Below are positions 26,851 to 35,993 of a DNA stretch of 58,088 bases, in pieces (the stretch's first letter is position 1; each line of letters begins with the position of its first letter). Below the pieces are notes generated by a model that worked only from the letters and a program-made list of their open reading frames with translations, searched no databases and was not told the origin of the DNA. Source of the stretch: an uncultured Clostridia bacterium (lineage in GTDB: Bacteria; Bacillota; Clostridia; TANB77; CAG-508); contig CAPIEU010000009.1 in NCBI GenBank assembly GCA_948630815.1, positions 2,697 through 60,784 of the forward strand, read 5' to 3'. Position numbers and translations under genes: made by a program.

Positions 26851-26858
26851 ATAACAAA

Positions 26859-29800
26859 CTATTTTTTCTTCCTATATTTTAATGTTCTGTCTTTTAGTTT
26901 GATTTTCTTTATATGTAGTTTCTTTGTTACATATATTTCTATTACTATTAACATTATTAATAGTCCCCAACACGCCCATAGTATGTTCATTTCTCCTGTT
27001 GATACTCCTATTATTACATCACTTGTTTCTGCAATGTTATTTTCTTCGTTTGCTTCTTTAAATCCTATGTCACTTGTTACTTCTTTTATTTCTACTTTGC
27101 TTCTTTTGCTTCCAAAGTTTTCTAGTCCATTTTTCCACTTAAATACTATTTCTAGCTCTGCTTTTGCTCCTGCTTTTAGCTCTCTTCCTGCTAACCCTTC
27201 TGTTATTACTTTTCCGCCTTCTTCTTTCCAGTATCCTTTGTTTGCTTCTTTTATATATTCCATTCCTGGTGGTATTGTTACTTCTATTTTTCCTACTTGC
27301 CCTCTTATTTTTCCTATGTTTTTTACTCTTATTTTGTATGTTATTCTTATGTCTTCTGTTGGGATTTTTTTGTCTTTTACGTCTAGCTTTCTTACTGTTT
27401 GTTCTTCTTTTTTGTTTTTGTACTCTTCTTTGCCATTTCTTTCTATACTCTCTATCCATTCTTCTACTTGTATATCAAATGGTTCTCTTTCTACTTCTAG
27501 TTCTACTATTTGGATTTCTTTTTTGTCTTTTACTTCTATTTTTGCTTTTACTCCTTTGTATCCATATTGTATACTTGTACTTTCTACTACGTATTTTCCT
27601 ACTGGCAATCTTTCTAGTACTTTTCTTTCTTTTGTTTCTTCTTGTTTGCTTTCTTCTTGTTGTTGATTTTTAATACTTTCTCCTTGTATGTTTTCTTCTT
27701 TGTTGTTATTATTTTCTTCTTTTGTTTCTTCTTTTTTTGTGTCTACTTTTTCTTCTTGCTTTTCTTCTTCTTTTATTTCGATTTCTCCTACTTTGTTTCC
27801 TTTTTCGTCTTTTATTTCTAGTTTTGCTTCTTTTATTTCTTCTAAACTTTCTTTGTCTACTAGTTTTATGCTTAGTTTTGTGTGGTCTTGTTCTAGTTCG
27901 TATTTTTGTACTTCACTTGTTTCTTCTACTTTTATTCCTACTTTTTCTTCTTTTACATATCCTCTTAGGGTTGGTGCTTCTTTTTCTTCTATGTAGTTTT
28001 CTCCTACTGCTATTCTTTCTATTCTTTTTGCTTCTTTTGTACTTAACCACTCTTCTCCTATTTCTTTTCCATCTTTGTCTTTTATGCTTACTTTCGCTCC
28101 TAGTACTAATTCTTTTGTGTCTTTGTCTATTACGCTTATTTCTATTTTTGTATAGTCTTGTTCTTGTATTAGTTTTTGCGTTTTTACTGTGTCTATTATT
28201 TTGAAGCTCCTGTCTTTTATTCTTACATATCCTTGTTCTAGTATATTGTCTTTCTTTTGTCTTAGGATATATTTTCCTACTGGTAGTTTTTCTACTATTT
28301 CGTTTTCTTTTCCTGTTTTTATTTCTTTTACTATTTCTTCTTTTGTTTTTGCTTCTTCTGCTTCTACTTCTTCTTCTACTTTTATTATTTGTAGGGTTGA
28401 TTCTTCTATTTTTTCTTTTGTTTCTTTGTCTACTAGTTCTATTTCTAGTTTTGTATTCTCTTGTTCTACTATTATTTTTTGGTCTTCTACTTTGTCTTCT
28501 ACTTTGATGTAGATGTCTTCGTTTGTTACATATCCTTTGTTTTGTAAGTTTTCTTGCCCTTCTACTTCATGTATTATGTATTCTCCTATTGGTATTCTTA
28601 CTGTTACATAGTTTTCTTCTTTTGTTTCGAATTCTCGTATTAGTTCTCCTTTTATTTTTTCTTTTGTTATGTTTCCTTGTTCGTCTTGTTTTTCTTTTTC
28701 TTCTACTTTGTAGATTTCTAGTTTTATTCCTTGTATTTTTTCTTTTGTGTCTTTGTCTTGTAATTCTATTTCTAGTTTTGTGAAGTCTTGTTTTAATGTT
28801 ATTTTTTGTATCTCTATTAAGTCTTTTATTTCGAAGTATGTGTCTTCTAATGTCGCATATCCTTTGTCTTGTAAGTTTTCACTTTGTCCTTCTTTTTCGT
28901 GTATTAAGTATTTTCCTACTGGTAGTTTTTTTGTACTATAGTTTTCATTTCCTGTTTGGAATTCTCGTACTAGTTCTCCTTTTTGGTACTCTGTTACTAT
29001 TTTTCCTTGCTCGTCTTTTACTACATTTCCTTTCTCATCTTTTACTTCTTTTTCTTCTACTTTGTATATTTCTATGTTTATTCCTGCTACTTTTTTACTT
29101 GTTTCTTTGTCTTGTACTTCTACTTCTAGTTTTGTATGGTCTTGTTCTAGTGTTACTTTTTTTGCTTCGGCTGTGTCTTCTATTCTAAAGTATGTGTCTT
29201 CTAGGGTTGCATATCCTTTGTTTTGTATGTTTTCTTGTCCTTTTTCTTCATGTATGATGTATTCTCCTATTCCTAGTTTTTCTGTGAAGTAGTTGTCTCC
29301 TCCTGTTATAATTTCTCTTACTTTTTCTCCTTTTTGTTTTTCTTTTACTGTGTTTCCTTGTTCATCTGTTACTACGTTTCCTTTCTCGTCTTTTACTTCT
29401 TTTTCTTCTACTTTGTAGATTTCTAGTTTTATTCCTTCTACTAGTTCATGTGTTTCTTTGTCTATTAGTTCTATTTCTAGTTTTGTGTAGTCTTGTTCTA
29501 GTATGTATTCTTGTTCTTTTTCTGTGTCTTGTATTTCTATTTCTTTGTCTGGTACTGTTACTTGTCCTAGTTCTATGTTTGCTTTTTTGTTTACTATTTT
29601 GTAGTTTCCTACTGGTATTCTTGTTGTTTTATAGCTTTCTTTTGTTGTTTCCCATTCTCTTATTATTTCTTTCGTGTCTTTTTTTACTAGTTGCAAAATT
29701 GCTCCTGCTATTTGTTCTTTTTTGTCTCTATCTACTAGTTTTACTGCTATTTTTGTGTAGTCTTGGTTTAGTTCTACTTTTTGGGTTTGTAGTGTGTTTT

Positions 29801-32800
29801 TTATTTCTATTTCTTGGTCTTTTATTGTGGCATATCCTCTATCTAATGGGGTTTTTATTTCTCTTATATAGTATTTTCCTACTGGTTGTTTTTCTATTTG
29901 TTTTGGTTCTATCATGCTTACCCATTCTTCTAGTATTTCTTCTTCGTTTGTTTCTTCGTTTTTCTTTATTAGCTGTAATGTTGCTCTTACTACTGGTTCT
30001 TTTGTTTCTATGTCTTGTAGTTTTATTTCTAGTTTTGTGTGTTCTTGGGTTAGTATTATTCTTTGTATTTCTTCTGTGTCTCTTATTTCGAATTCTACTG
30101 GGTTTATTGTTACATATCCTTGTCCTTGTGGTTCTTTTTCTTCTATTATTGTGTAGTTTCCTATTGGTAGTTTTTCTATTTGTTCTGCTATGTCTTTTGT
30201 TTCGAATTTTGCTACTTCTTTTCCTTCTTGGTTTACTATTTTTAGTATTGCTCCTTCTACTTGTTCTTTTGTTTTTGCGTCTTGTAGTTCTACTAGTATT
30301 TTTGTTGTTTCGTCTTTCATTATTATTGTGTTTTCTTCTGCTACTTGTGCTTGTGTTTGTATTGTTCCTTGGTCTGTTATTCTAAATGCTATTTCTTTTG
30401 CTGTTACGTATCCTTTTGCTGGTTCGGTTTCTACTATTTTGTATTGTTCGTTTGTTTTTAGTGTTTTTATGTTTTTGGCTTGTTCCTCTGTTGTCCAGCT
30501 GTCTATTGTTTGGTTTTTAGCGTCTCTTAGTTCTAGTGTCGCTCCTGATAATTTTTTGTTGTCTTTTGTGGTTTTTTGTATGTTTATGCTTGTTTTGTTG
30601 TTTTCTATTTGGCTTGTTATTTGTTTTATCTCAGTTTGTGATGTGTCGTATGTTCCGTCTATTTGTTTTGTTTCTCCATTGTATACGTATCCTACTGGTG
30701 CTTTTATTTCTTTTACATAGTAGTTTCCTAGTGGTAGGTTGCTTGTGTATGTTATTTTTCCTTCTTCATTTGTTATTCCTTTTTCTATTAATGTGTCTTT
30801 TTCTACTATTGTTTCGTTTGTTGTTTGATTTTTTATATCTCTTGCTACATATAGTCCTATTTCTGCTCCTTGTAAGTTTTGTCTTGTTTCTTGGTCTATT
30901 TTTTCTACCTCTATTTGTAGGTTTTGTTTTTGGTTTTGATAGTTTTCTTCTATGTATATTACTGGTGTTTCTTGTGCTTCTTCTTTCCACTGTTTTGTTC
31001 CTTCTTGTAGGTCTTGGTTGTTTGTTCCGTATCTTATTTCTATTTCTTTTTGTTCTTGGTTTAGGCTAAATCCGTTTCCTGCTACTGTTTGTTTTATATA
31101 GTATTTTCCTTGTAAAAGGTTATCTACATATGCTATTCCGTTGCTGTTTGTTGTTACTGTTGTTATTATTTGGTCTTTTTGATATATTACTGTACTATGT
31201 CCGTCTTGTGTTATTATGTTTTCTTTTGCTCTTATTTCATATGTTGCTCCTTCTACTGGTCTTGTTTCATATGTGAATGTGTAGTTTCCTTGCTCGTTTT
31301 TTGTAGCTCCATTTACATATTCTCCACTTGTTGTTAGTTTTAGGCTTCCATACTGTGCTTGGTTTTGTTGTTTTATTACTATTATGCTTGTGTCTAGGAA
31401 GTCGTCTGTATAGTATATTGCATTTGTTGATATTTCGAATGTTATTTTGCTACTTGGGTTTAATACTGTTTCCCCATTTTGTGATGTTCCTTCGTGTCCT
31501 TGTAGTATATATCCATTTGGTGCTTCTATTTCTTCTAGGGTGTATGTTCCTACTGGTAGGCTCATTGGGGTTACTAGGTAGCCATTATTTCCTGTTTCGA
31601 ATGGGTGTTCTTTTGTTCCATATTCTACGTATCCATTGGTTGCGTCCCATGATTTTACGGTCATTAGGTCTCCATCAGCATTTCTTATTACGTATTTTGT
31701 TCCTGCTTTTAGTATGGTTTTTCCTGTGGTTGCATCTTCTTTATATATTTTTATTTTTGTTTCGAAGTTTGCGTCTTGGATAAATTTTAGTTTTTGTACG
31801 TTCCTAGAGTCGTTTTCTATGTTTATAAGAAATGGTTTTGCTGTTTCTAGATTTTTTGGTACTGTTGTTTCTATTACTATGTATTCTCCATATGCTAGTT
31901 CTGGGCTTCTTATGTATCCATCTCCATTTGATTTTAGTTCTTCTATATATATTCCTTGATTACTCGTAGCGTAATTTTTTACTTTTTCTTCTCCTACCAT
32001 GTTGTATGGGTGATAGCTTTTACTGTCTTGTGGTAGTTTTTCCATTTCTTCTTCTGTGTATGTTATTTTGTAATAGTAGTCTACTAGGTCTTGTATTTTG
32101 TATGTTCCGTTTTTGTTTGCTAGTTTTGTAAGTGCTGGGTCGTTTTTAGCGTTATTATCGTTTAGGGTGTATGTTCCATCACTGTTTTTGGTTATTTTTC
32201 CGTCTTTTACTATGCTTAGGTTGTTTATTCTATATATTGTGAATCCTGCGTCTTGTAGTCCTTCGTATTCTGTTCTGTCTGTTTGTTTTATTTTGTATAT
32301 TTGGAATGCTTGTTTTTTTACTTTTTCTTCTGATGTTTGGTTTTTTTCTATTATTCTGTTTGTTTGGTTTTGGTATGTTAGGTCTATTTCATATGTGTTT
32401 TCATCTAGTAAGTATCCCTCACTTGGTGTTTTTTCTTTTATGTAGTATTTTCCACATTCTAGGTTTTCAAATATTAGTTTTCCTTGGTTGTTTGTTTCTA
32501 CTGTTTGTACTAGTTGGTCTTTTTTGTATAGTAGGGCTGTTTCGTTTTCATATAATGTTGTTAAACCGTCTGCGTGGTGTATATTTTCACTAGCATATAA
32601 TTCATAAACTGCCCCTTGTAATGTTGCATCTCCTTGGGCTTCTCCTTTTGTTTGTGTGTCTATTTTGGTTAGGTTTATTTTTGCTTTTGTTCTTTGGTTT
32701 ACGAATTTTCCTTCTTTATTTGATAGGGCTATTATTGTTTCGTTTTGTTCTTTATTTTCTCCTACTATTTCTAATATGTTTAGGTCATATGTTCTTTTTG

Positions 32801-35510
32801 TTTGTCCGTTTTCGTCTATATAGTCTCCGTAGTAGCCTGTTGGGGCTGTTTCTTCTACTATTCTATATTTTCCCTCATTATTAGGGGTGTAGTATAGCCA
32901 TTCTTCTGTTATATATGTTTTATCTTCTTTTCTTTTTATTTTTACTTCGTTTCCAGTTAAATAGCTTGTGTAGATTTTGTACTGGCTTGCTTCTTTGTCC
33001 CATTCATATATTTTGAATGTTGCTTCATTTTGTATTTGTTTTAGGTTTTGGCTATCTAGTAGGTCTATACTTGCTTTTATTTTGAATGGTTCATTTTCTA
33101 CTATTCCGTTTGTTCTATCGAAGTCGTCTGGATTCCCTTTTCCGTAAGTTATTTCGTATTCTATGTTGTTGTAGTCTGGTGTTATGGTATAGTTTGTAGT
33201 TTTTAGTTGGTTTATTGTGAATTCCATACTGAAGTTTAGGTCTTTATGGTTTTCTGGTATGCCTGTTTCTACTATTTTGTATTTTCCTTCTGTTGTTTTG
33301 TTCCATTCATAGTAGTTGCTTTCATATATTCCATCGTTGTTTGTGTCTTGTATTGTTTCTTTTTGCATATAGTCTGTTCCATTCCATTCGTATAGGGTGA
33401 ATGTTGCGTCTGTTAGGTTTCTTTCTGTTATACTGTCGTGTTTTGTTATACTAATTTTTGCTTTTGGCATTTGGTGTTCTGCTCTTATTTTTGCTGTTTT
33501 TTGTGTTATTGTTCCTAAGTTTATGCTTGTATGAGTTCCGTTCCAATCTGTTAGGTTTCCATTTAGTCTAATGCTAGATGAGAATTCTTTTATGTTGTTT
33601 AGGGTTCCATATACTTCTATTTCTAGTTTGTCTTTTGTTGTTGAGTTTTTATTTTCTCCAAAGTCTATTGTTAATGTATTTCCGTTTAGTGTGTAGTTTT
33701 TTATTTCTCTTTTGGTTGCATTATTGTTTTTGTCTGTGTAGTGGTATATTTTTAATGTGCTTTGGTCTAAAATTATATCGTTGTCTATTGTAAATGTTAC
33801 GATACCGTTATTTAGGCCTAACTTTGGGTATGTATTATTTTGTGTTCCTACTACATTTGCGTTAATTTTTACTTTTCCATTTTTTAGGTATTGATTTTGG
33901 TATGTGTCTATTGCTTTATATGTTATGTTTGATGTATATGTTGGTAGTATTAGGGTATTTGTTATGTTAAATCCATTTACTGTTGTTTTGTATCCTGGCA
34001 CATAGTTTTGACTTACTTCGTATGTGTATGGGGTGTTTGTCGTTGTATCATATGTTTGTACATTGTTAAATACATATGTTGCATTTCCTTCTACTTGTAT
34101 TGGTGATGGTACAGGTGTTACCCCACCTGTTTGTGGTATTCTTGATGGTGTTATAATTACGTTTCTTGGTCTTGATAAATATTTATTGTTTTGGTCGTTC
34201 CAAGTTACTATTCCTGTTATATTATGTGTATATAGTGTCCATCCAGCTGTTAAAGTTGCATTTTCATATCCCATTCTAAATGTTGTTCCATTTAATGTGC
34301 TTGCTGTTCCTACTAGACTCCAACCATCAAATCTATATCCATATCTAATTGGGTTTGAGATTTCCTTTGTTGCTTCATATGCTATTGTGAAGTTTTGGGC
34401 AGATGTGCTACCATTCCATATTCCACCATTTGGGTTTACGTTTAGGTTGTAATTTATTGGATTCCATACTGCTTTTAATTTAACTACTCCTCCATTTGTG
34501 GTTGTTAAATTTCTTACTGTTTGTCCAGCACTATAAGTATTTGTCCCATCTGTCCATCCTCCAAATGTATATCCTGTTCTTGAAAAACCATTTAATGCTA
34601 AACTTCCATTTACATCATATGTATGATAAGTATTGGATGTACTTCCACTTCCTCCTGCTGCATCATATGTAACTGTATATGTATTTGGTTCTTCATGCCC
34701 TCTACATCTATATTGATATACTGTATGTGTGTGTTCATCCCATACAAATCCATCAACTGCATTTGGCAACCATATTATATTTCCATCACCATCATTTCCA
34801 TTTACCCCCATACTAGTTAATCCATTTATAGCACAATCAAAAGTAGGATACTCTCCTCTTGAATTTTTTCTTTCTCCTGCTAATAAATCATACCCAACAA
34901 AATAATAAAATCTTTCTGGATCATCTAGTGTCCTATAACTTGTACCTCCTAATTGTGGAGACTTATATTCTATATATGGTCCATAACCACCACTTTCTCC
35001 ACCATTATCTAACCAATGCCAAAATGCAAGTCCTTTTATATATTTTCCATTAATTTCAGATTCACAACTTTCACAAGAACTTGAAAAATAATATATTCTT
35101 AAATCCATTGGATATTTTCCTACTCTATTTGTAGCATAATTTTTATTTGTGGAAAATTCTATTTTATCATTGACATTAAAAGCATATAATATTTCAGATT
35201 CTATTCTCCATGTTCCACCATCTGTAGTTGGTACAGTATAAGAACCATTATGATGTAAATCAATTGTTATTACACGATTTTTTAAATAATGATAACATAT
35301 TTTACTTTTTGCACTAAATTCATAATTATTACAATTATCTAACTCTGATAAAACTCCCCAATTAGTCCAGTTATAATTATTGTGATATATCATATGATAG
35401 CCTGGCGTTACTGCTTCTACCTCTGTAGTAAACACTGGCACATATGGTGCTAATATTGCAATTATTAAAAATATTATTACAAATTTTTTCTTTAGCGTAT
35501 TTTGTTCCAT
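26859..35510 (-). CDS. Giant Cna-B/SpaA-type surface adhesin (2883 residues)
   Basis: A signal or membrane segment (KKKFVIIFLIIAILAPYVPVF) is followed by a unique domain to about residue 275. InlB B-type repeats come next (GYTFGGWTDGTNTYSAGQTV; YGYRFDGWSLVG). Then about 20 SpaA/Cna-B prealbumin-like repeats follow, each ending in PVGKYxIxE-type strands with TKLEIELxDKET starts. An acidic Lys/Glu/Gln linker, a C-terminal extracellular domain and one membrane segment (ILWACWGLLIMLIVIEIYV) with a basic tail complete it. There is no LPXTG motif, so anchoring is probably by the membrane helix. It probably has a role in adhesion to host or substrate. There is not one in-frame CGG or CGGN site in 2883 codons. 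Confidence 0.9.
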   Translation of the reverse strand: MEQNTLKKKFVIIFLIIAILAPYVPVFTTEVEAVTPGYHMIYHNNYNWTNWGVLSELDNCNNYEFSAKSKICYHYLKNRVITIDLHHNGSYTVPTTDGGTWRIESEILYAFNVNDKIEFSTNKNYATNRVGKYPMDLRIYYFSSSCESCESEINGKYIKGLAFWHWLDNGGESGGYGPYIEYKSPQLGGTSYRTLDDPERFYYFVGYDLLAGERKNSRGEYPTFDCAINGLTSMGVNGNDGDGNIIWLPNAVDGFVWDEHTHTVYQYRCRGHEEPNTYTVTYDAAGGSGSTSNTYHTYDVNGSLALNGFSRTGYTFGGWTDGTNTYSAGQTVRNLTTTNGGVVKLKAVWNPINYNLNVNPNGGIWNGSTSAQNFTIAYEATKEISNPIRYGYRFDGWSLVGTASTLNGTTFRMGYENATLTAGWTLYTHNITGIVTWNDQNNKYLSRPRNVIITPSRIPQTGGVTPVPSPIQVEGNATYVFNNVQTYDTTTNTPYTYEVSQNYVPGYKTTVNGFNITNTLILPTYTSNITYKAIDTYQNQYLKNGKVKINANVVGTQNNTYPKLGLNNGIVTFTIDNDIILDQSTLKIYHYTDKNNNATKREIKNYTLNGNTLTIDFGENKNSTTKDKLEIEVYGTLNNIKEFSSSIRLNGNLTDWNGTHTSINLGTITQKTAKIRAEHQMPKAKISITKHDSITERNLTDATFTLYEWNGTDYMQKETIQDTNNDGIYESNYYEWNKTTEGKYKIVETGIPENHKDLNFSMEFTINQLKTTNYTITPDYNNIEYEITYGKGNPDDFDRTNGIVENEPFKIKASIDLLDSQNLKQIQNEATFKIYEWDKEASQYKIYTSYLTGNEVKIKRKEDKTYITEEWLYYTPNNEGKYRIVEETAPTGYYGDYIDENGQTKRTYDLNILEIVGENKEQNETIIALSNKEGKFVNQRTKAKINLTKIDTQTKGEAQGDATLQGAVYELYASENIHHADGLTTLYENETALLYKKDQLVQTVETNNQGKLIFENLECGKYYIKEKTPSEGYLLDENTYEIDLTYQNQTNRIIEKNQTSEEKVKKQAFQIYKIKQTDRTEYEGLQDAGFTIYRINNLSIVKDGKITKNSDGTYTLNDNNAKNDPALTKLANKNGTYKIQDLVDYYYKITYTEEEMEKLPQDSKSYHPYNMVGEEKVKNYATSNQGIYIEELKSNGDGYIRSPELAYGEYIVIETTVPKNLETAKPFLINIENDSRNVQKLKFIQDANFETKIKIYKEDATTGKTILKAGTKYVIRNADGDLMTVKSWDATNGYVEYGTKEHPFETGNNGYLVTPMSLPVGTYTLEEIEAPNGYILQGHEGTSQNGETVLNPSSKITFEISTNAIYYTDDFLDTSIIVIKQQNQAQYGSLKLTTSGEYVNGATKNEQGNYTFTYETRPVEGATYEIRAKENIITQDGHSTVIYQKDQIITTVTTNSNGIAYVDNLLQGKYYIKQTVAGNGFSLNQEQKEIEIRYGTNNQDLQEGTKQWKEEAQETPVIYIEENYQNQKQNLQIEVEKIDQETRQNLQGAEIGLYVARDIKNQTTNETIVEKDTLIEKGITNEEGKITYTSNLPLGNYYVKEIKAPVGYVYNGETKQIDGTYDTSQTEIKQITSQIENNKTSINIQKTTKDNKKLSGATLELRDAKNQTIDSWTTEEQAKNIKTLKTNEQYKIVETEPAKGYVTAKEIAFRITDQGTIQTQAQVAEENTIIMKDETTKILVELQDAKTKEQVEGAILKIVNQEGKEVAKFETKDIAEQIEKLPIGNYTIIEEKEPQGQGYVTINPVEFEIRDTEEIQRIILTQEHTKLEIKLQDIETKEPVVRATLQLIKKNEETNEEEILEEWVSMIEPKQIEKQPVGKYYIREIKTPLDRGYATIKDQEIEIKNTLQTQKVELNQDYTKIAVKLVDRDKKEQIAGAILQLVKKDTKEIIREWETTKESYKTTRIPVGNYKIVNKKANIELGQVTVPDKEIEIQDTEKEQEYILEQDYTKLEIELIDKETHELVEGIKLEIYKVEEKEVKDEKGNVVTDEQGNTVKEKQKGEKVREIITGGDNYFTEKLGIGEYIIHEEKGQENIQNKGYATLEDTYFRIEDTAEAKKVTLEQDHTKLEVEVQDKETSKKVAGINIEIYKVEEKEVKDEKGNVVKDEQGKIVTEYQKGELVREFQTGNENYSTKKLPVGKYLIHEKEGQSENLQDKGYATLEDTYFEIKDLIEIQKITLKQDFTKLEIELQDKDTKEKIQGIKLEIYKVEEKEKQDEQGNITKEKIKGELIREFETKEENYVTVRIPIGEYIIHEVEGQENLQNKGYVTNEDIYIKVEDKVEDQKIIVEQENTKLEIELVDKETKEKIEESTLQIIKVEEEVEAEEAKTKEEIVKEIKTGKENEIVEKLPVGKYILRQKKDNILEQGYVRIKDRSFKIIDTVKTQKLIQEQDYTKIEISVIDKDTKELVLGAKVSIKDKDGKEIGEEWLSTKEAKRIERIAVGENYIEEKEAPTLRGYVKEEKVGIKVEETSEVQKYELEQDHTKLSIKLVDKESLEEIKEAKLEIKDEKGNKVGEIEIKEEEKQEEKVDTKKEETKEENNNNKEENIQGESIKNQQQEESKQEETKERKVLERLPVGKYVVESTSIQYGYKGVKAKIEVKDKKEIQIVELEVEREPFDIQVEEWIESIERNGKEEYKNKKEEQTVRKLDVKDKKIPTEDIRITYKIRVKNIGKIRGQVGKIEVTIPPGMEYIKEANKGYWKEEGGKVITEGLAGRELKAGAKAELEIVFKWKNGLENFGSKRSKVEIKEVTSDIGFKEANEENNIAETSDVIIGVSTGEMNILWACWGLLIMLIVIEIYVTKKLHIKKIKLKDRTLKYRKKK

Positions 35511-35769
35511 AGTGATTTCCCTTTCTCACAATATAATAGTTTATTAATTATATTATAGAAAAAGTTAATTTCTAAGTAAATAGTTAATTTTTCCATTATT
35601 TTTATAAATTATAATATTACTTTACGGAAGTACATTTTTAGACATCTTATGGTTATGTTTTTCATTTTGTTTACTTTTTTGTAAAATTTATGACATATTT
35701 CTTTTTTCCATTTAAATATATAATTTATTCCTGCTAAACCTTACGGATGGACAATTTATGTATTAATAG

Positions 35770-35813
35770 AATAACCATGAACTTTTTATAACTTACAAAA
35801 GTTTATGGTTATT
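35770..35813. terminator. Hairpin upstream of the adhesin gene
   Basis: A near-perfect 17-bp stem with a 10-base loop and no strong T-run on either side. It may be a weak terminator or a leader structure. Confidence 0.45.
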
Positions 35814-35913
35814 GAAAGTCCCCATCGTTGTTCGCCTGCAAAAAAATTCTTAGGTTTTTAGTAGAATATAAGTTTTTTACTTAATATGGAAAATCTTCAA
35901 TTTTTTCAATTCA

Positions 35914-35942
35914 ATAAGAAAAAGAAGGCATACGCCTTCTTT
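35914..35942 (-). terminator. Intrinsic terminator of the DUF2207 gene
   Basis: In the minus direction AAAGAAGGC GTAT GCCTTCTTT is followed by TTCTTATT. The triplet-only reading of the preceding gene would translate straight through this hairpin (as KKAYAFFFLL), which argues strongly that its true stop is at 35994-35996. Confidence 0.9.
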
Positions 35943-35993
35943 ATTACATTTGAGCTAATTTTTTTCGAAAGATTATAGTTAATTTGGTCAATT

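Larger units (their letters stand above)
26525..26858 (-). other. Gap between adhesin and ABC operon: twin terminators around a long hairpin
   Basis: There is no gene in these 334 bases. Two near-identical terminator-like hairpins (about 26637-26665 and 26817-26850) flank a long imperfect hairpin (26698-26779). No thiamine riboswitch signature was found upstream of the transporter. Confidence 0.6.
35511..35993. other. Gap between DUF2207 and adhesin genes
   Basis: AT-rich with no convincing gene. It contains a hairpin at 35770-35813 (AATAACCATGAACTTTT pairing with AAAAGTTTATGGTTATT) and the DUF2207 terminator. The adhesin promoter should lie at about 35540-35700. The triplet reading of DUF2207 would run on to 35906 through the terminator and is judged wrong. 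Confidence 0.55.

Noticed and set aside
26525..26858. Thiamine pyrophosphate riboswitch upstream of the ThiY/SsuA-type transporter
   Set aside because: I looked for the conserved CTGAGA and ACCTGAT elements in the operon direction and found neither. The structures present are terminator-like.
26859..27000. LPXTG sortase signal in the adhesin C terminus
   Set aside because: The C-terminal region before the membrane helix has no LPXTG-like motif.
27139..30385. Long plus-strand and second-frame minus-strand reading frames inside the adhesin
   Set aside because: They are Leu/Phe/Ser- or Arg/Lys-rich shadows of the repetitive GAA/AAA-rich adhesin gene, without start signals.
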